Position numbers and translations under genes: made by a program
Part shown: one piece after another, positions 33,444 to 42,503 of the stretch
How the letters are laid out: every line of letters starts with the position of its first letter
Position numbering within the stretch: position 1 is the stretch's first letter
Source of the DNA: Streptomyces eurocidicus
GTDB lineage: Bacteria; Actinomycetota; Actinomycetes; Streptomycetales; Streptomycetaceae
NCBI RefSeq assembly: GCF_002891295.1
Contig: NZ_LGUI01000012.1
Coordinates: forward strand, 124,001 to 188,000
Length of the DNA: 64,000 bases
Direction: 5' to 3'
Notes under the pieces: generated by a model
What the model was told of the DNA's origin: nothing
Database searches by the model: none
What the model saw: only the letters and a program-made list of their open reading frames with translations

Positions 33444-35152
33444 CAGAACTCTCCCGAACGGTCGGTGCGGATGCGCTCCAGAACCAGCAGCGCCGTCGCG
33501 CACACCAGCATCAGGATCGTGCTGAGGGCCATGGCCTGCCCGTAATTGAGCTCACCGGCGCGGCCCAGCAGCCGGGACACGGCCACCGGAAGGGTCGGGC
33601 TGTCGGGGCGGGCGATGAACACCGTCGCGCCGAACTCCCCCAGGGACACCGCGAACGCGAAGCCCGCCGCGACCGCCAGCGCCCTGCCGACCAACGGCAG
33701 GTCCACCTCGCGCCACGCGCGCAGCGGGGACGCGCCGAGCACCGCGGCGGCCTCGCGCAGCCGGGCGTCCACGGCGCGCAGCACCGGCAGCACGGTCCGG
33801 ACGACGAAGGGCACGCCCACCAGCGCCTGTGCCAACGGCACCAGGATCCACGACGTGCGCAGGTCCAGCGGCGGCTCGTCCAGGGTGATCAGGAAGCCGA
33901 AGCCCACGGTCACGGCGGAGGTGCCGAGCGGCAGCATCAGGAGCGCGTCGAAGCCCCGGACGAGCCGGCCCGCGCGCCGGGTCAGCGCGGCGGCGGCCAG
34001 CCCACCGACGACCAGGGCGATCCCGGTGGCGGCCAGCGCGTACGCCAGGGAGTTGCCGAGGGCCTCCAGCGGGGCGACGGTGAACGTACCGCCGCTGCCG
34101 CCGGCGGAGGCCAGGGCGCGGTAGAAGGCCAGGCCGTAGCCGTCGGGCCCGTCGAAGGAGCGCAGCACGAGCACGACCAGCGGCACCAGGACCAGCAGGG
34201 CGATCACGGTGAGCACACCGCCCAGCAGCGCCCACTGGGCGGGGCCGCGCGGGCGGCGCGCGGTGTGCGCGGCGTCCACCAGCCGCAGGGCGGACTCGCG
34301 GCGGCGCACGGTCCGGGCGTGCACACCCAGCAGCACGGCGACCGCGACGAACTGCAGGAGCGTGAGCACCGCGGCCGTCGGCAGGTCCAGGAGCTGTGCG
34401 GTCTGCTGGTAGATCTCCACTTCCAGCGTGGCGTAGCGGGGTCCGCCGAGGATCTGGACGGCGCCGAAGGAGGTGAAGGTGAAGAGGAAGACCATCAGGG
34501 ACGCGGCGGCCACGGCCGGCGCGAGGGCGGGCAGGGTGACCCGCCGCCAGGCGGCGAACCGGCCCGCGCCCAGCACCCGGGCGGCCTCCTCCTGGCGCGG
34601 GTCGAGCTGTGCCCAGAGGCCGCCGACGGTCCGGACGACCACGGCGTAGTTGAAGAACACATGGGCGAGGAGGATCGCCCAGACGGTGGTGTCCAGCCGG
34701 ACGCCCCACATCTCGTCGAGCAGCCCGCCCCGGCCGAGCAGCGCCAGGAAGGCGGAGCCCACGACGACGGTCGGCAGCACGAAGGGCACGGTCACCACCG
34801 CCCGCAGCAGCCGCTTCCCGGGGAAGTCGAAGCGGGCGAAGACGTACGCGCCGGGGAGGGCGAGGGCGAGCGTCAGGGCCGTGGAGGCGGCCGCCTGCCA
34901 GGTGGTGAACCACAGGACGTGGCCGATCGCGGGGTCGGTGAGCACCTCGCCCACGCGCCCGAAGCGCCACCGGCCGCCGTCCTTGAGCCCACGGAGGACG
35001 ATGGCGGTGACGGGGTAGGCGAAGAAGACCCCGAAGAAGGCGAGCGGCACGGCCATCAGGCCGAGCCGCACCGCCGTCCGCCGGAGCGCCGGCCGGGAGC
35101 CCGGCCGGCGGGGCGTCCGGCGGGCCGCTACTTCAGGACGATCGAGGACCAT
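33443..35152 (-). CDS. thiP: thiamine ABC transporter permease
   Basis: 569 residues, a tandem-duplicated iron/thiamine-type permease with twelve membrane helices and two EAA loops (EEAARVLGAGRFAAWRRVTLP and a second around REAAAVLGASPLRAW). One polypeptide therefore supplies both permease halves. ATG 35152 lies inside the thiB 3' end (25-bp overlap), indicating coupling. GTG 35164 is a possible earlier start. Confidence 0.87.
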   Translation of the reverse strand: MVLDRPEVAARRTPRRPGSRPALRRTAVRLGLMAVPLAFFGVFFAYPVTAIVLRGLKDGGRWRFGRVGEVLTDPAIGHVLWFTTWQAAASTALTLALALPGAYVFARFDFPGKRLLRAVVTVPFVLPTVVVGSAFLALLGRGGLLDEMWGVRLDTTVWAILLAHVFFNYAVVVRTVGGLWAQLDPRQEEAARVLGAGRFAAWRRVTLPALAPAVAAASLMVFLFTFTSFGAVQILGGPRYATLEVEIYQQTAQLLDLPTAAVLTLLQFVAVAVLLGVHARTVRRRESALRLVDAAHTARRPRGPAQWALLGGVLTVIALLVLVPLVVLVLRSFDGPDGYGLAFYRALASAGGSGGTFTVAPLEALGNSLAYALAATGIALVVGGLAAAALTRRAGRLVRGFDALLMLPLGTSAVTVGFGFLITLDEPPLDLRTSWILVPLAQALVGVPFVVRTVLPVLRAVDARLREAAAVLGASPLRAWREVDLPLVGRALAVAAGFAFAVSLGEFGATVFIARPDSPTLPVAVSRLLGRAGELNYGQAMALSTILMLVCATALLVLERIRTDRSGEF

Positions 35153-36216
35153 GCCTTGACCCACTGCTCCCGGTTCTTGGCGATCTTCTCCGGGTCGAGG
35201 GTGTGGGGATCCGTGACCTTGGCGCCGTACTTGGTGAACAGCTCGGGCAGCGCGGCGTCCTGGTTGACGGGCCGGACGAACATCTGGAGGGGCATGTCCT
35301 CCTGGAACCTCCTGCCCAGCAGGAAGTCGATCAGCGCCTGGCCGCCCTTGGTGTTCTTGGCGCCCTTGAGCAGCCCGGCGAACTCCGTCTGCTGGAAGCA
35401 GGTGCCGGTCGCGACGCCGGTGGGCGCCTCCTTGGGCTCCGGCTTCACGCCCATCACCTCGGCGGGCGGGCTGGAGGCGTAGGAGACGACCAGCGGCTTG
35501 TCGCCCTTGGCCTTCTTGCCGCCGGCCGAGCCGGAGAAGCGCTCGCTGTACGCCTGCTCCCAGCCGCTCACGACCTCGACGCCGTTGGCCTTGAGCTTCT
35601 TCCAGTAGTCCTGCCAGCCGTCGTCGCCGTACTTGGCGGCGGTGGCGAGCTGGAAGGCGAGGCCGGGCGAGGAGGTGGCGGCGTTCTCGGTGACGAGGAG
35701 GTTCTTGTACTCCGGCTTGATCAGGTCGTCGAGGGACTGCGGCGGTGCCAGCTTGTGGTCGGCGAAGTACGCGCGGTCGTAGTTGACGCAGATGTCGCCG
35801 GTGTCGACCGGGGTGACCCGGTGCCGGGCGGCGTCGGCCTGGAGGTTCTTCGGCACCCGGTCCAGGCCCTTGGCCTCGTAAGGCGTGAAGAGGTCCTGGT
35901 CGAGCGCCCGGGAGAGCAGGGTGTTGTCGACGCCGAAGAAGACGTCGCCCTGCGGGTGGCTCTTGGAGAGGATCGCCTGGTTGACGGCCGAGCCGGCGTC
36001 ACCGCTCTTGATCACCTTGACGGTGTAGCCGCTCTCCTTCTCGAAGTCCTTCAGGACGCCGTCCGAGACGACGAAGGAGTCGTGCGAGACGAGGGTGACG
36101 GTCTTGCCGCCGTCCGCCTCGCCGGAGCCGCCCGAGCCGCCGCAGGCGGCCAGTACGGGCAGGCCGAGCGCGGCGACGACGGCCGCCCCGAGGGCACGCC
36201 GGAGATTGGTGTTCAT
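35128..36216 (-). CDS. thiB: thiamine ABC transporter substrate-binding lipoprotein
   Basis: 362 residues. A short signal peptide with lipobox LAAC at about residue 25 marks an exported lipoprotein. VTLVSHDSFVVSDGVL, GDVFFGVDNTLLSRAL and YASSPPAEV are typical of TbpA/ThiB thiamine-binding proteins. It starts 11 bp after the TPP riboswitch. The only Shine-Dalgarno-like sequence, GGGAG, lies within the riboswitch 3' end, so thiamine pyrophosphate probably limits translation. Confidence 0.92.
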   Translation of the reverse strand: MNTNLRRALGAAVVAALGLPVLAACGGSGGSGEADGGKTVTLVSHDSFVVSDGVLKDFEKESGYTVKVIKSGDAGSAVNQAILSKSHPQGDVFFGVDNTLLSRALDQDLFTPYEAKGLDRVPKNLQADAARHRVTPVDTGDICVNYDRAYFADHKLAPPQSLDDLIKPEYKNLLVTENAATSSPGLAFQLATAAKYGDDGWQDYWKKLKANGVEVVSGWEQAYSERFSGSAGGKKAKGDKPLVVSYASSPPAEVMGVKPEPKEAPTGVATGTCFQQTEFAGLLKGAKNTKGGQALIDFLLGRRFQEDMPLQMFVRPVNQDAALPELFTKYGAKVTDPHTLDPEKIAKNREQWVKAWSSIVLK

Positions 36217-36227
36217 GAAGATGCTGA

Positions 36228-36304
36228 CTCCCTACGCCGGTATGACCCGGATCAGGTCCGAGGGTCTGCGGCCTGTGCCGCACTCTCAGCGCTCGCGCGC
36301 TCCC
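36228..36304 (-). ncRNA. TPP riboswitch (THI element)
   Basis: Read on the minus strand the element shows GGGAGC, GCTGAGAG, the CAGACCCTCGGACCTGATCCGGGTCATACC core and GTAGGGAG, matching the conserved TPP aptamer in order and spacing. It lies directly upstream of thiB and identifies the operon as thiamine uptake. The 3' GTAGGGAG includes the thiB ribosome binding site, consistent with translational repression. Confidence 0.95.
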
Positions 36305-36362
36305 CTGTCGGATTGTTCATTTGTGCGAAGGCACAGTATCAGTGCGCCTCCGGTGGGCCGGC

Positions 36363-37472
36363 TCAGCGCTCGGTGGCCGCCAGCTGCCCACAGGCGCCGT
36401 CGATCTCCTGGCCCCGGGTGTCCCGGACGGTCACCGGCACACCGTGGGCGGCGATCGCCTCGACGAAGGCCCGCTCGTCCTCCGGGCGGGAGGCCGTCCA
36501 CTTGGAGCCCGGGGTGGGGTTCAGCGGGATGAGGTTGACGTGCACCCGCTTGCCCTTGAGGAGCCGGCCGAGGAGGTCGCCACGCCACGCCTGGTCGTTG
36601 ATGTCACGGATCAGGGCGTACTCGATGGAGATCCGGCGGCCGGACTTCTCGGCGTACTCCCACGCGGCGTCGAGGACCTCGCGGACCTTCCAGCGGGTGT
36701 TGACGGGCACCAGGGTGTCGCGCAGCTCGTCGTCCGGCGCGTGCAGCGAGACGGCGAGGCGGCACTTGAAGCCCTCGTCGGCGAAGCGGTGCATCGCCGG
36801 GACCAGGCCGACGGTGGAGACCGTGATGCCGCGCTGGGACAGGCCGAGGCCGTCCGGCTCGGGGTCGGTCAGGCGGCGGATGGCGCCGACGACCCGCTTG
36901 TAGTTCGCGAGGGGCTCGCCCATGCCCATGAAGACGATGTTGGACAGCCGGGCGGGACCGCCCGGGACCTCGCCGTCGCGCAGGGCGCGCATGCCGTCCA
37001 CGATCTGGTGGACGATCTCGGCGGTGGACAGATTGCGGTCCAGGCCCGCCTGGCCGGTGGCACAGAACGGGCAGTTCATGCCACAGCCGGCCTGGGAGCT
37101 GATGCACATGGTGACCCGGTCGGGGTAGCGCATGAGCACGGACTCCACCAGCTTGCCGTCGTGCAGGCGCCAGAGGGTCTTACGGGTGGTGTCGTCGTCG
37201 CACGAGATGTGCCGGACGACACTCATCAGCTCCGGCAGCAGCTCGGCCGCGAGCTTCTCGCGGGCCGCCGCCGGGATGTCCGTCCACGCCGCGGGGTCGT
37301 GCGCGTACCGGGCGAAGTAGTGCTGCGACAGCTGCTTGGCGCGGAACGGCTTCTCGCCGATCGCGGCGACCGCCTCACGGCGCTCGGCAGGCGAGAGGTC
37401 GGCAAGGTGCCGCGGCGGCTTCTTGGCCCCACGGGGGGCGACGAACGTCAGTTCTCCAGGCGCGGGGGCCAT
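36363..37472 (-). CDS. rlmN: dual-specificity RNA methyltransferase RlmN
   Basis: 369-residue radical SAM enzyme. The CxxxCxxC cluster motif is at Cys130, 134 and 137 (CGMNCPFC), followed by GMGEPLANY and the C-terminal region with the methyl-accepting Cys in DGACGQL. It methylates C2 of A2503 in 23S rRNA and A37 in some tRNAs. ATG 37472 follows GAGGAG by 10 bases. It is transcribed alone, after a hairpin downstream of cdsA. Confidence 0.95.
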   Translation of the reverse strand: MAPAPGELTFVAPRGAKKPPRHLADLSPAERREAVAAIGEKPFRAKQLSQHYFARYAHDPAAWTDIPAAAREKLAAELLPELMSVVRHISCDDDTTRKTLWRLHDGKLVESVLMRYPDRVTMCISSQAGCGMNCPFCATGQAGLDRNLSTAEIVHQIVDGMRALRDGEVPGGPARLSNIVFMGMGEPLANYKRVVGAIRRLTDPEPDGLGLSQRGITVSTVGLVPAMHRFADEGFKCRLAVSLHAPDDELRDTLVPVNTRWKVREVLDAAWEYAEKSGRRISIEYALIRDINDQAWRGDLLGRLLKGKRVHVNLIPLNPTPGSKWTASRPEDERAFVEAIAAHGVPVTVRDTRGQEIDGACGQLAATER

Positions 37473-37589
37473 GAGCGGAAACTCCTCGTTGACGACTGCG
37501 GATGATCTCCGCGATCGCGGAGCCGGCGGCGGCAAGAAGCCGGGACCCGGAGACCTCACGGGAGCACCCCCGCGGGCGCGGGGCCGGAA

Positions 37590-37618
37590 AAGGGCCCGCC
37601 GCACAGCGACGAGCCCTT
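37590..37618 (-). terminator. probable cdsA terminator
   Basis: AAGGGC (37590-37595) and GCCCTT (37613-37618) with partial inner pairing form a hairpin 20 bp past the cdsA stop, followed on the minus strand by TTTTCC. Confidence 0.55.
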
Positions 37619-37637
37619 CCAGGGTACCTGGCCCGGC

Positions 37638-38738
37638 TCAGGAGCCGACGAAGACGACCATCAGCAGCCAGACCACCGGTGCGGTCGGCAGCAGGGAGTC
37701 CAGCCGGTCCATGATCCCGCCGTGGCCGGGCAGCAGCGCGCCCATGTCCTTGATGCCGAGATCACGCTTGATCATCGACTCCCCGAGGTCGCCCAGCGTG
37801 GCGCTGGCCGCGACGGCGAGACCGAGCAGCAGACCCTGCCACCACACCCCGTCGTCGATCAGGAAGTGCATGCACAGTGCACCCGCCACCATGGCGAACG
37901 CCACCGCGCCCAGCAGGCCCTCGCGGGTCTTCCCGGGGCTGATGCGCGGCGCCAGCTTGCGCTTGCCGAACTTCCAGCCCACGGCGTACGCGCCGGTGTC
38001 GCTGACCACCGTGAGGATCAGGAAGGTCAGCACCCGCCACGCGCCGTCGCCCGCGGCCAGCATCAGCGCCACGAAGGTGGCGAGGAACGGTACGTAGAAC
38101 GCCGCGAAGATGCCCGCCGTGACGTCCTTGAGGTAGTCGTCCGGCGGCTCCGTCATGCGCCATACGAGCACGGCCAGCGCGGTGAAGGCCATGGCCACCC
38201 ACGCGCCCTCGGCGCCGCTCGCATAGCCCGCGATGACCATCGCGGCACCACCGAGCGCCAGCGGCACCAGGGGGGCCTTGACGCCCTTCTTCTCGCTGAG
38301 CCGGGAGGTCAGCTCCCACAGCCCGACGACGACGGCGAGCACGATGACGCCGAGGAAGACGGGCTTGTAGATGAACAGGGAGGCGATGATGACCGCGCCG
38401 AGGCCCAGTCCCACCCCTATCGCGGCCCGCAGATCGCGGCCGGCGCTCTTCTTCCCCGACTGCGGGGCCTGCGGGGAAGCGGGCACCGGGGGCGGGTCCT
38501 GGGGCCGGATGTCGGGCTCCTGTTCATCGCGGAACAGGGGGCCGCGAAGGTGTGCGGCCCCCTGGTCACGGTCGTCCTGGTCTCCGCCTGCGGCGGGCAC
38601 GATGGGCATGGGGCGAGTCTGCGCCGCGTCGCCCGCCTCGCGCACAGGACCCGCCGAGGGGGCCGCAGAGGAGGGCCCCCGGTCGGTGGACCCCCAGTAC
38701 GCGGCGCCCTGCGGGGTTCCCCAGGATGTCTCGTTCAT
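37638..38738 (-). CDS. cdsA: phosphatidate cytidylyltransferase
   Basis: 366 residues: a ~100-residue Pro-rich, hydrophilic N-terminal extension, then about seven or eight membrane helices. The CDP-diglyceride synthase signature runs from SMIKRD through KDMGALLPGHGGIMDR. It makes CDP-diacylglycerol from phosphatidate and CTP for all phospholipids. The start overlaps the frr stop (ATGA at 38736-38740). The long cytoplasmic extension is typical of streptomycetes. Confidence 0.95.
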   Translation of the reverse strand: MNETSWGTPQGAAYWGSTDRGPSSAAPSAGPVREAGDAAQTRPMPIVPAAGGDQDDRDQGAAHLRGPLFRDEQEPDIRPQDPPPVPASPQAPQSGKKSAGRDLRAAIGVGLGLGAVIIASLFIYKPVFLGVIVLAVVVGLWELTSRLSEKKGVKAPLVPLALGGAAMVIAGYASGAEGAWVAMAFTALAVLVWRMTEPPDDYLKDVTAGIFAAFYVPFLATFVALMLAAGDGAWRVLTFLILTVVSDTGAYAVGWKFGKRKLAPRISPGKTREGLLGAVAFAMVAGALCMHFLIDDGVWWQGLLLGLAVAASATLGDLGESMIKRDLGIKDMGALLPGHGGIMDRLDSLLPTAPVVWLLMVVFVGS

Positions 38739-39295
38739 CAGACCTCGAGGAGCTCGGCTTCCTTGTGCTTGAGCAGCTCGTCCACCTGCGCGACGTACTT
38801 CGCGGTGGTGTCGTCGAGCTCCTTCTCCGCGCGGCGCACCTCGTCCTCGCCGGACTCCTTGTCCTTGACCAGCTTGTCCAGGGCGTCCTTGGCCTTGCGG
38901 CGGATGGAGCGGATCGAGACCTTGGCGTCCTCGGCCTTGGTCTTGGCGACCTTGACGTAGTCCCTGCGGCGCTGCTCGGTCAGCTCCGGGAACGTCACCC
39001 GGATGATGTTGCCGTCGTTGCTCGGGTTGACGCCGAGGTCCGAGTCACGGATCGCCTGCTCGATGTTGCGCAGCGCGGTCTTGTCGAACGGCGTCACCAC
39101 GGCCATGCGCGGCTCCGGCACCGAGAAGGACGCCAGCTGGTTGATCGGCGTCAGCGCACCGTAGTAGTCCGCCACGATCTTGTTGAACATCGCCGGGTGC
39201 GCACGCCCGGTGCGGATCGCCGCGAAGTCCTCCTTGGCGACCACAACGGCCTTCTCCATCTTCTCCTCGGCCTCGAGGAGGATCTCTTCGATCAC
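38738..39295 (-). CDS. frr: ribosome recycling factor
   Basis: 185 residues, the standard RRF length. RTGRAHPAMFNKI, the NIEQAIRDSDLGVNPSNDGNIIRV region and the coiled-coil RRKAKD...KDKESGEDE tail are conserved. Two GTG codons are adjacent; the second (39295) is 6 bases from AGGAG and gives the family-standard length. It dissociates post-termination ribosomes with EF-G. It lies between pyrH and cdsA, the usual bacterial order. Confidence 0.95.
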   Translation of the reverse strand: MIEEILLEAEEKMEKAVVVAKEDFAAIRTGRAHPAMFNKIVADYYGALTPINQLASFSVPEPRMAVVTPFDKTALRNIEQAIRDSDLGVNPSNDGNIIRVTFPELTEQRRRDYVKVAKTKAEDAKVSIRSIRRKAKDALDKLVKDKESGEDEVRRAEKELDDTTAKYVAQVDELLKHKEAELLEV

Positions 39296-39461
39296 CACTT
39301 GCTCCTGGTGTTATCAGTAAGCAGAGCCTCGCCCCTGCGCGCGTCTTCTCCTGCACGGTGTCCGACCGGCAGGCCGTTGTCCATCCCCGTGCCGAGGTCT
39401 TCCCACGGCACGGTGTTGCCGTCCGTGTGGGCGTGAACGCCACGGACGGCCGTACGAGCCG

Positions 39462-40241
39462 TCAGGCCCGCGTGCTCTCGTCGCTCACGAGCGTGCCGAT
39501 CTTCTCACCCTTGACCGCGCGGGCGATGTTGCCCTCGGCCAGCAGCTCGAAGACCAGGATCGGGAGCTTGTTGTCCATGCACAGGGAGATGGCGGTGGCG
39601 TCGGCGACCTTGAGGCCGCGGGAGAGCACCTCGCCGTACTCGAGAGCGTCGAACTTCACCGCGTCGGGGTTCTTCTTCGGGTCGGAGTCGTAGACCCCGT
39701 CGACGCCGTTCTTGCCCATCAGGATCGCCTCGGCGTGGATCTCCAGGGCGCGCTGGGCGGCGGTGGTGTCGGTGGAGAAGTAGGGCATGCCCATGCCCGC
39801 GCCGAAGATGACGACGCGACCCTTCTCCAGATGGCGTACCGCGCGCAGCGGAATGAACGGCTCCGCGACCTGGCCCATGGTGATGCCGGTCTGCACCCGC
39901 GTCTCGATGCCTTCCTTGACCAGGAAGTCCTGGAGGGCGAGGCAGTTCATGACGGTACCGAGCATGCCCATGTAGTCCGACCGGGCCCGGTCCATGCCGC
40001 GCTGCTGGAGCTCGGCGCCGCGGAAGAAGTTGCCGCCACCGATCACGACGGCGATCTCGTACCCGTCGCGGACGACCGCCGCGATCTCGCGGGCGATCGC
40101 GTGCACGACATCGGGGTCGACACCGAGGCCCCCGCCGCCGGCGAATGCCTCGCCGGACAGTTTCAGCATAAACCGGCGGCGTTTGCCGTGGTCAGCGCTC
40201 TTGTCTTCGGCGGTCTGCCGGGCGTCCGCACCCTGATTCAT
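39462..40241 (-). CDS. pyrH: uridylate kinase
   Basis: 259-residue amino-acid-kinase-fold UMP kinase. FMLKLSGEAF, VIGGGNFFRG, DYMGMLGTVMNCLALQD and NKLPILVFEL are diagnostic. It converts UMP to UDP and is regulated by GTP and UTP in bacteria. ATG 40241 follows GAGGAG by 7 bases. The first ~20 residues are a charged extension before the kinase core. Confidence 0.95.
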   Translation of the reverse strand: MNQGADARQTAEDKSADHGKRRRFMLKLSGEAFAGGGGLGVDPDVVHAIAREIAAVVRDGYEIAVVIGGGNFFRGAELQQRGMDRARSDYMGMLGTVMNCLALQDFLVKEGIETRVQTGITMGQVAEPFIPLRAVRHLEKGRVVIFGAGMGMPYFSTDTTAAQRALEIHAEAILMGKNGVDGVYDSDPKKNPDAVKFDALEYGEVLSRGLKVADATAISLCMDNKLPILVFELLAEGNIARAVKGEKIGTLVSDESTRA

Positions 40242-40269
40242 TGGAGATCTCCTCGTGCACATACGAAGA

Positions 40270-40318
40270 AGGCCATTGCCGGACGGGTCCTTATCAGATC
40301 CCTCTGCGGCAATGGCCT
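40270..40318 (-). terminator. terminator after tsf
   Basis: AGGCCATTGCCG (40270-40281) pairs exactly with CGGCAATGGCCT (40307-40318) between tsf and pyrH, both minus strand. Confidence 0.75.
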
Positions 40319-40404
40319 CCTCGTCACATCAGCGGCCGACCGGTGACGGGCCGGCTGCATACGACCCTAGCGGGTCGCAGGTCAATCGCTGCCCTGCTAC
40401 AGGC

Positions 40405-41241
40405 TCAGGCGCCGACGCGGATGCGCGCGAAGCGCTTCAGCGTGACACCGGCCTCGTCCAGGATCTTCTGGACGGTCTTCTTGTTGTCCTTCGCGAAGGG
40501 CTGGTCCAGCAGGACCTGCTCCTTGAAGAAGCCGGTGACGCGACCCTCGACGATCTTCGGCAGGGCGGCCTCGGGCTTGCCCTCCTCGCGAGCGGTGGCC
40601 TCGGCGACGCGGCGCTCGTTCTCGACGACGTCGGCCGGGATGGCGTCACGGGTCAGGAACTTCGGCGCGAAGGCGGCGATGTGCTGCGCGACGTCCTTGG
40701 CGACCTCGGCGTTCTCCTTGTCCAGCTCGACCAGCACGCCGACCTGCGGGGGCAGGTCCGCGGCGGTGCGGTGCATGTAGGAGTAGACCTTGCCGTCGGC
40801 GTACTGCGCGAAGCGGTCCACGACGATCTTCTCGCCGAGGGTGGCGTTGGCCTCGTCCACGAACGCCTGGACGGTCTTGCCGGCCTCGATCTCGGACGCC
40901 ATGAGCGCCTCAAGGTCGGCCGGGGCGCTCTTGGCGATGTGGGCGGCCAGAGCGTCGGCGACGGTGACGAACTTGTCACCCTTGGCGACGAAGTCCGTCT
41001 CGCACTTCAGCTCGACGATGACACCGGAGGTGTTGTCGTCGGCGATGGAGGTGACGACGGCGCCGTTCTCGGTGGTGCGGCTCTCGCGCTTGGCCACACC
41101 CTTCAGACCCTTGACGCGGACGATCTCGACGGCCTTCTCCAGGTCGCCGGCAGCCTCGTCCAGCGCCTTCTTGCAGTCCATCATGCCGGCGCCGGTGAGC
41201 TCACGGAGCTTCTTGACGTCAGCGGCGGTGAAGTTCGCCAT
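40405..41241 (-). CDS. tsf: translation elongation factor Ts
   Basis: 278 residues. The UBA-like N terminus (ADVKKLRELTGAGMMDCKKAL) and the ESRTTENGAVV core of the Tu-binding region are conserved. It regenerates EF-Tu-GTP. It follows rpsB in the standard order with a strong hairpin in the 96-bp spacer that may attenuate its expression. Confidence 0.97.
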   Translation of the reverse strand: MANFTAADVKKLRELTGAGMMDCKKALDEAAGDLEKAVEIVRVKGLKGVAKRESRTTENGAVVTSIADDNTSGVIVELKCETDFVAKGDKFVTVADALAAHIAKSAPADLEALMASEIEAGKTVQAFVDEANATLGEKIVVDRFAQYADGKVYSYMHRTAADLPPQVGVLVELDKENAEVAKDVAQHIAAFAPKFLTRDAIPADVVENERRVAEATAREEGKPEAALPKIVEGRVTGFFKEQVLLDQPFAKDNKKTVQKILDEAGVTLKRFARIRVGA

Positions 41242-41277
41242 GGTGAATCTCTCTCGAAAGTCGTTGACTACGGGTGC

Positions 41278-41316
41278 ACGGCGGGGGGCGGCGCTGCTCG
41301 CGCCGACCCCCGCCGT
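41278..41316 (-). terminator. hairpin/attenuator between rpsB and tsf
   Basis: Seventeen-base arms (41278-41294 and 41300-41316) pair with one mismatch around a 5-base loop. Its position between cotranscribed genes suggests partial termination that sets the S2:EF-Ts ratio. Confidence 0.7.
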
Positions 41317-41337
41317 TCAACTACCGGGACTGAGGTG

Positions 41338-42189
41338 TCAGGCCTGCTCGGCGTCGGCCGCCGGAGCCTCGGCCGGGGCCTCGGCGGGCTTCTCGGCCTC
41401 GTCGTCGGCCTTCTTCTCGCCCTCGAGCAGGTCGCGCTCCCACTCGGCGAGCGGCTCGCCGGCGGCCTTGTCGGCCTTGGCGTCACCGGTGGCGGCACCG
41501 GAACGGGCGATGAGGCCCTCGGCGACGGCGTCGGCGATCACACGGGTCAGCAGGGTGACGGAGCGGATCGCGTCGTCGTTGCCCGGGATCTTGTAGTCGA
41601 CCTCGTCGGGGTCGCAGTTGGTGTCGAGGATCGCGACGACCGGGATGCGCAGCTTGCGCGCCTCACCGACGGCGATGTGCTCCTTCTTGGTGTCCACGAT
41701 CCAGACGGCGCTGGGCACCTTCTGCATCTCGCGGATACCGCCGAGGGTCTTCTCCAGCTTGCTCTTCTCGCGGGAGAGGACGAGCAGCTCCTTCTTGGTG
41801 AGGCCGGAGGCGGCCACATCCTCGAAGTCGATGAGCTCGAGCTCCTTCAGGCGCTGCAGGCGCTTGTAGACGGTCGAGAAGTTGGTGAGCATGCCGCCCA
41901 GCCAGCGCTGGTTGACGTAGGGCATGCCGACGCGCGTCGCCTGCTCGGCGATGGCCTCCTGGGCCTGCTTCTTCGTACCGACGAACATGATGGAGCCACC
42001 GTGCGCGACGGTCTCCTTGACGAACTCGTAGGCGCGGTCGATGTACGACAGCGACTGGAGCAGGTCGATGATGTAGATGCCGTTGCGCTCCGTGAAGATG
42101 AAACGCTTCATCTTCGGGTTCCAACGACGGGTCTGGTGACCGAAGTGGACGCCGCTCTCCAGCAGCTCCCGCATCGTGACGACGGCCAT
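41338..42189 (-). CDS. rpsB: 30S ribosomal protein S2
   Basis: 283 residues. MRELLESGVHFGHQTRRWNPKM, GTKKQAQEAI, YVNQRWLGGMLTNF and NDDAIRS are S2 hallmarks. The C terminus has a ~35-residue Ala/Glu/Pro-rich extension common in actinobacteria. AAGGAG lies 7 bases before the ATG. Confidence 0.97.
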   Translation of the reverse strand: MAVVTMRELLESGVHFGHQTRRWNPKMKRFIFTERNGIYIIDLLQSLSYIDRAYEFVKETVAHGGSIMFVGTKKQAQEAIAEQATRVGMPYVNQRWLGGMLTNFSTVYKRLQRLKELELIDFEDVAASGLTKKELLVLSREKSKLEKTLGGIREMQKVPSAVWIVDTKKEHIAVGEARKLRIPVVAILDTNCDPDEVDYKIPGNDDAIRSVTLLTRVIADAVAEGLIARSGAATGDAKADKAAGEPLAEWERDLLEGEKKADDEAEKPAEAPAEAPAADAEQA

Positions 42190-42503
42190 GGCCGCGCTCC
42201 TTGAAATACTCGGTTCCACGGCGGCCGGGCGGCCGCCGCTCCTGACGCCCCGACGTGCCCGCCGCGGTAGGTGCCTTTGCGAGGAACCGTTCCGCGGACC
42301 GAGTGACACGGCCACCGGGCTGCCCGAAAGGGACTGACGCGCCGGTAGCGGGGCGTGCGAAGTCGATCCGGTCACCCGGATCGCCATGAGAAGTGTACGG
42401 GACCGGGGAAGGCCCGGGTGACGGCGTTGTCCACAACCCGCGAGTAGTCCACCGGTCACGGCCAAGATCCCCGCGGTTCGGCGGGGTGCGCCACGGTGCT
42501 GCC
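42190..42503. other. 314-bp divergent intergenic region (rpsB / M23 gene)
   Basis: It holds the rpsB leader and promoter and, on the other strand, the M23 gene promoter. GCGGCCGGGCGGCCGC near 42230 can form a hairpin in the rpsB leader. No gene is seen. Confidence 0.5.
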
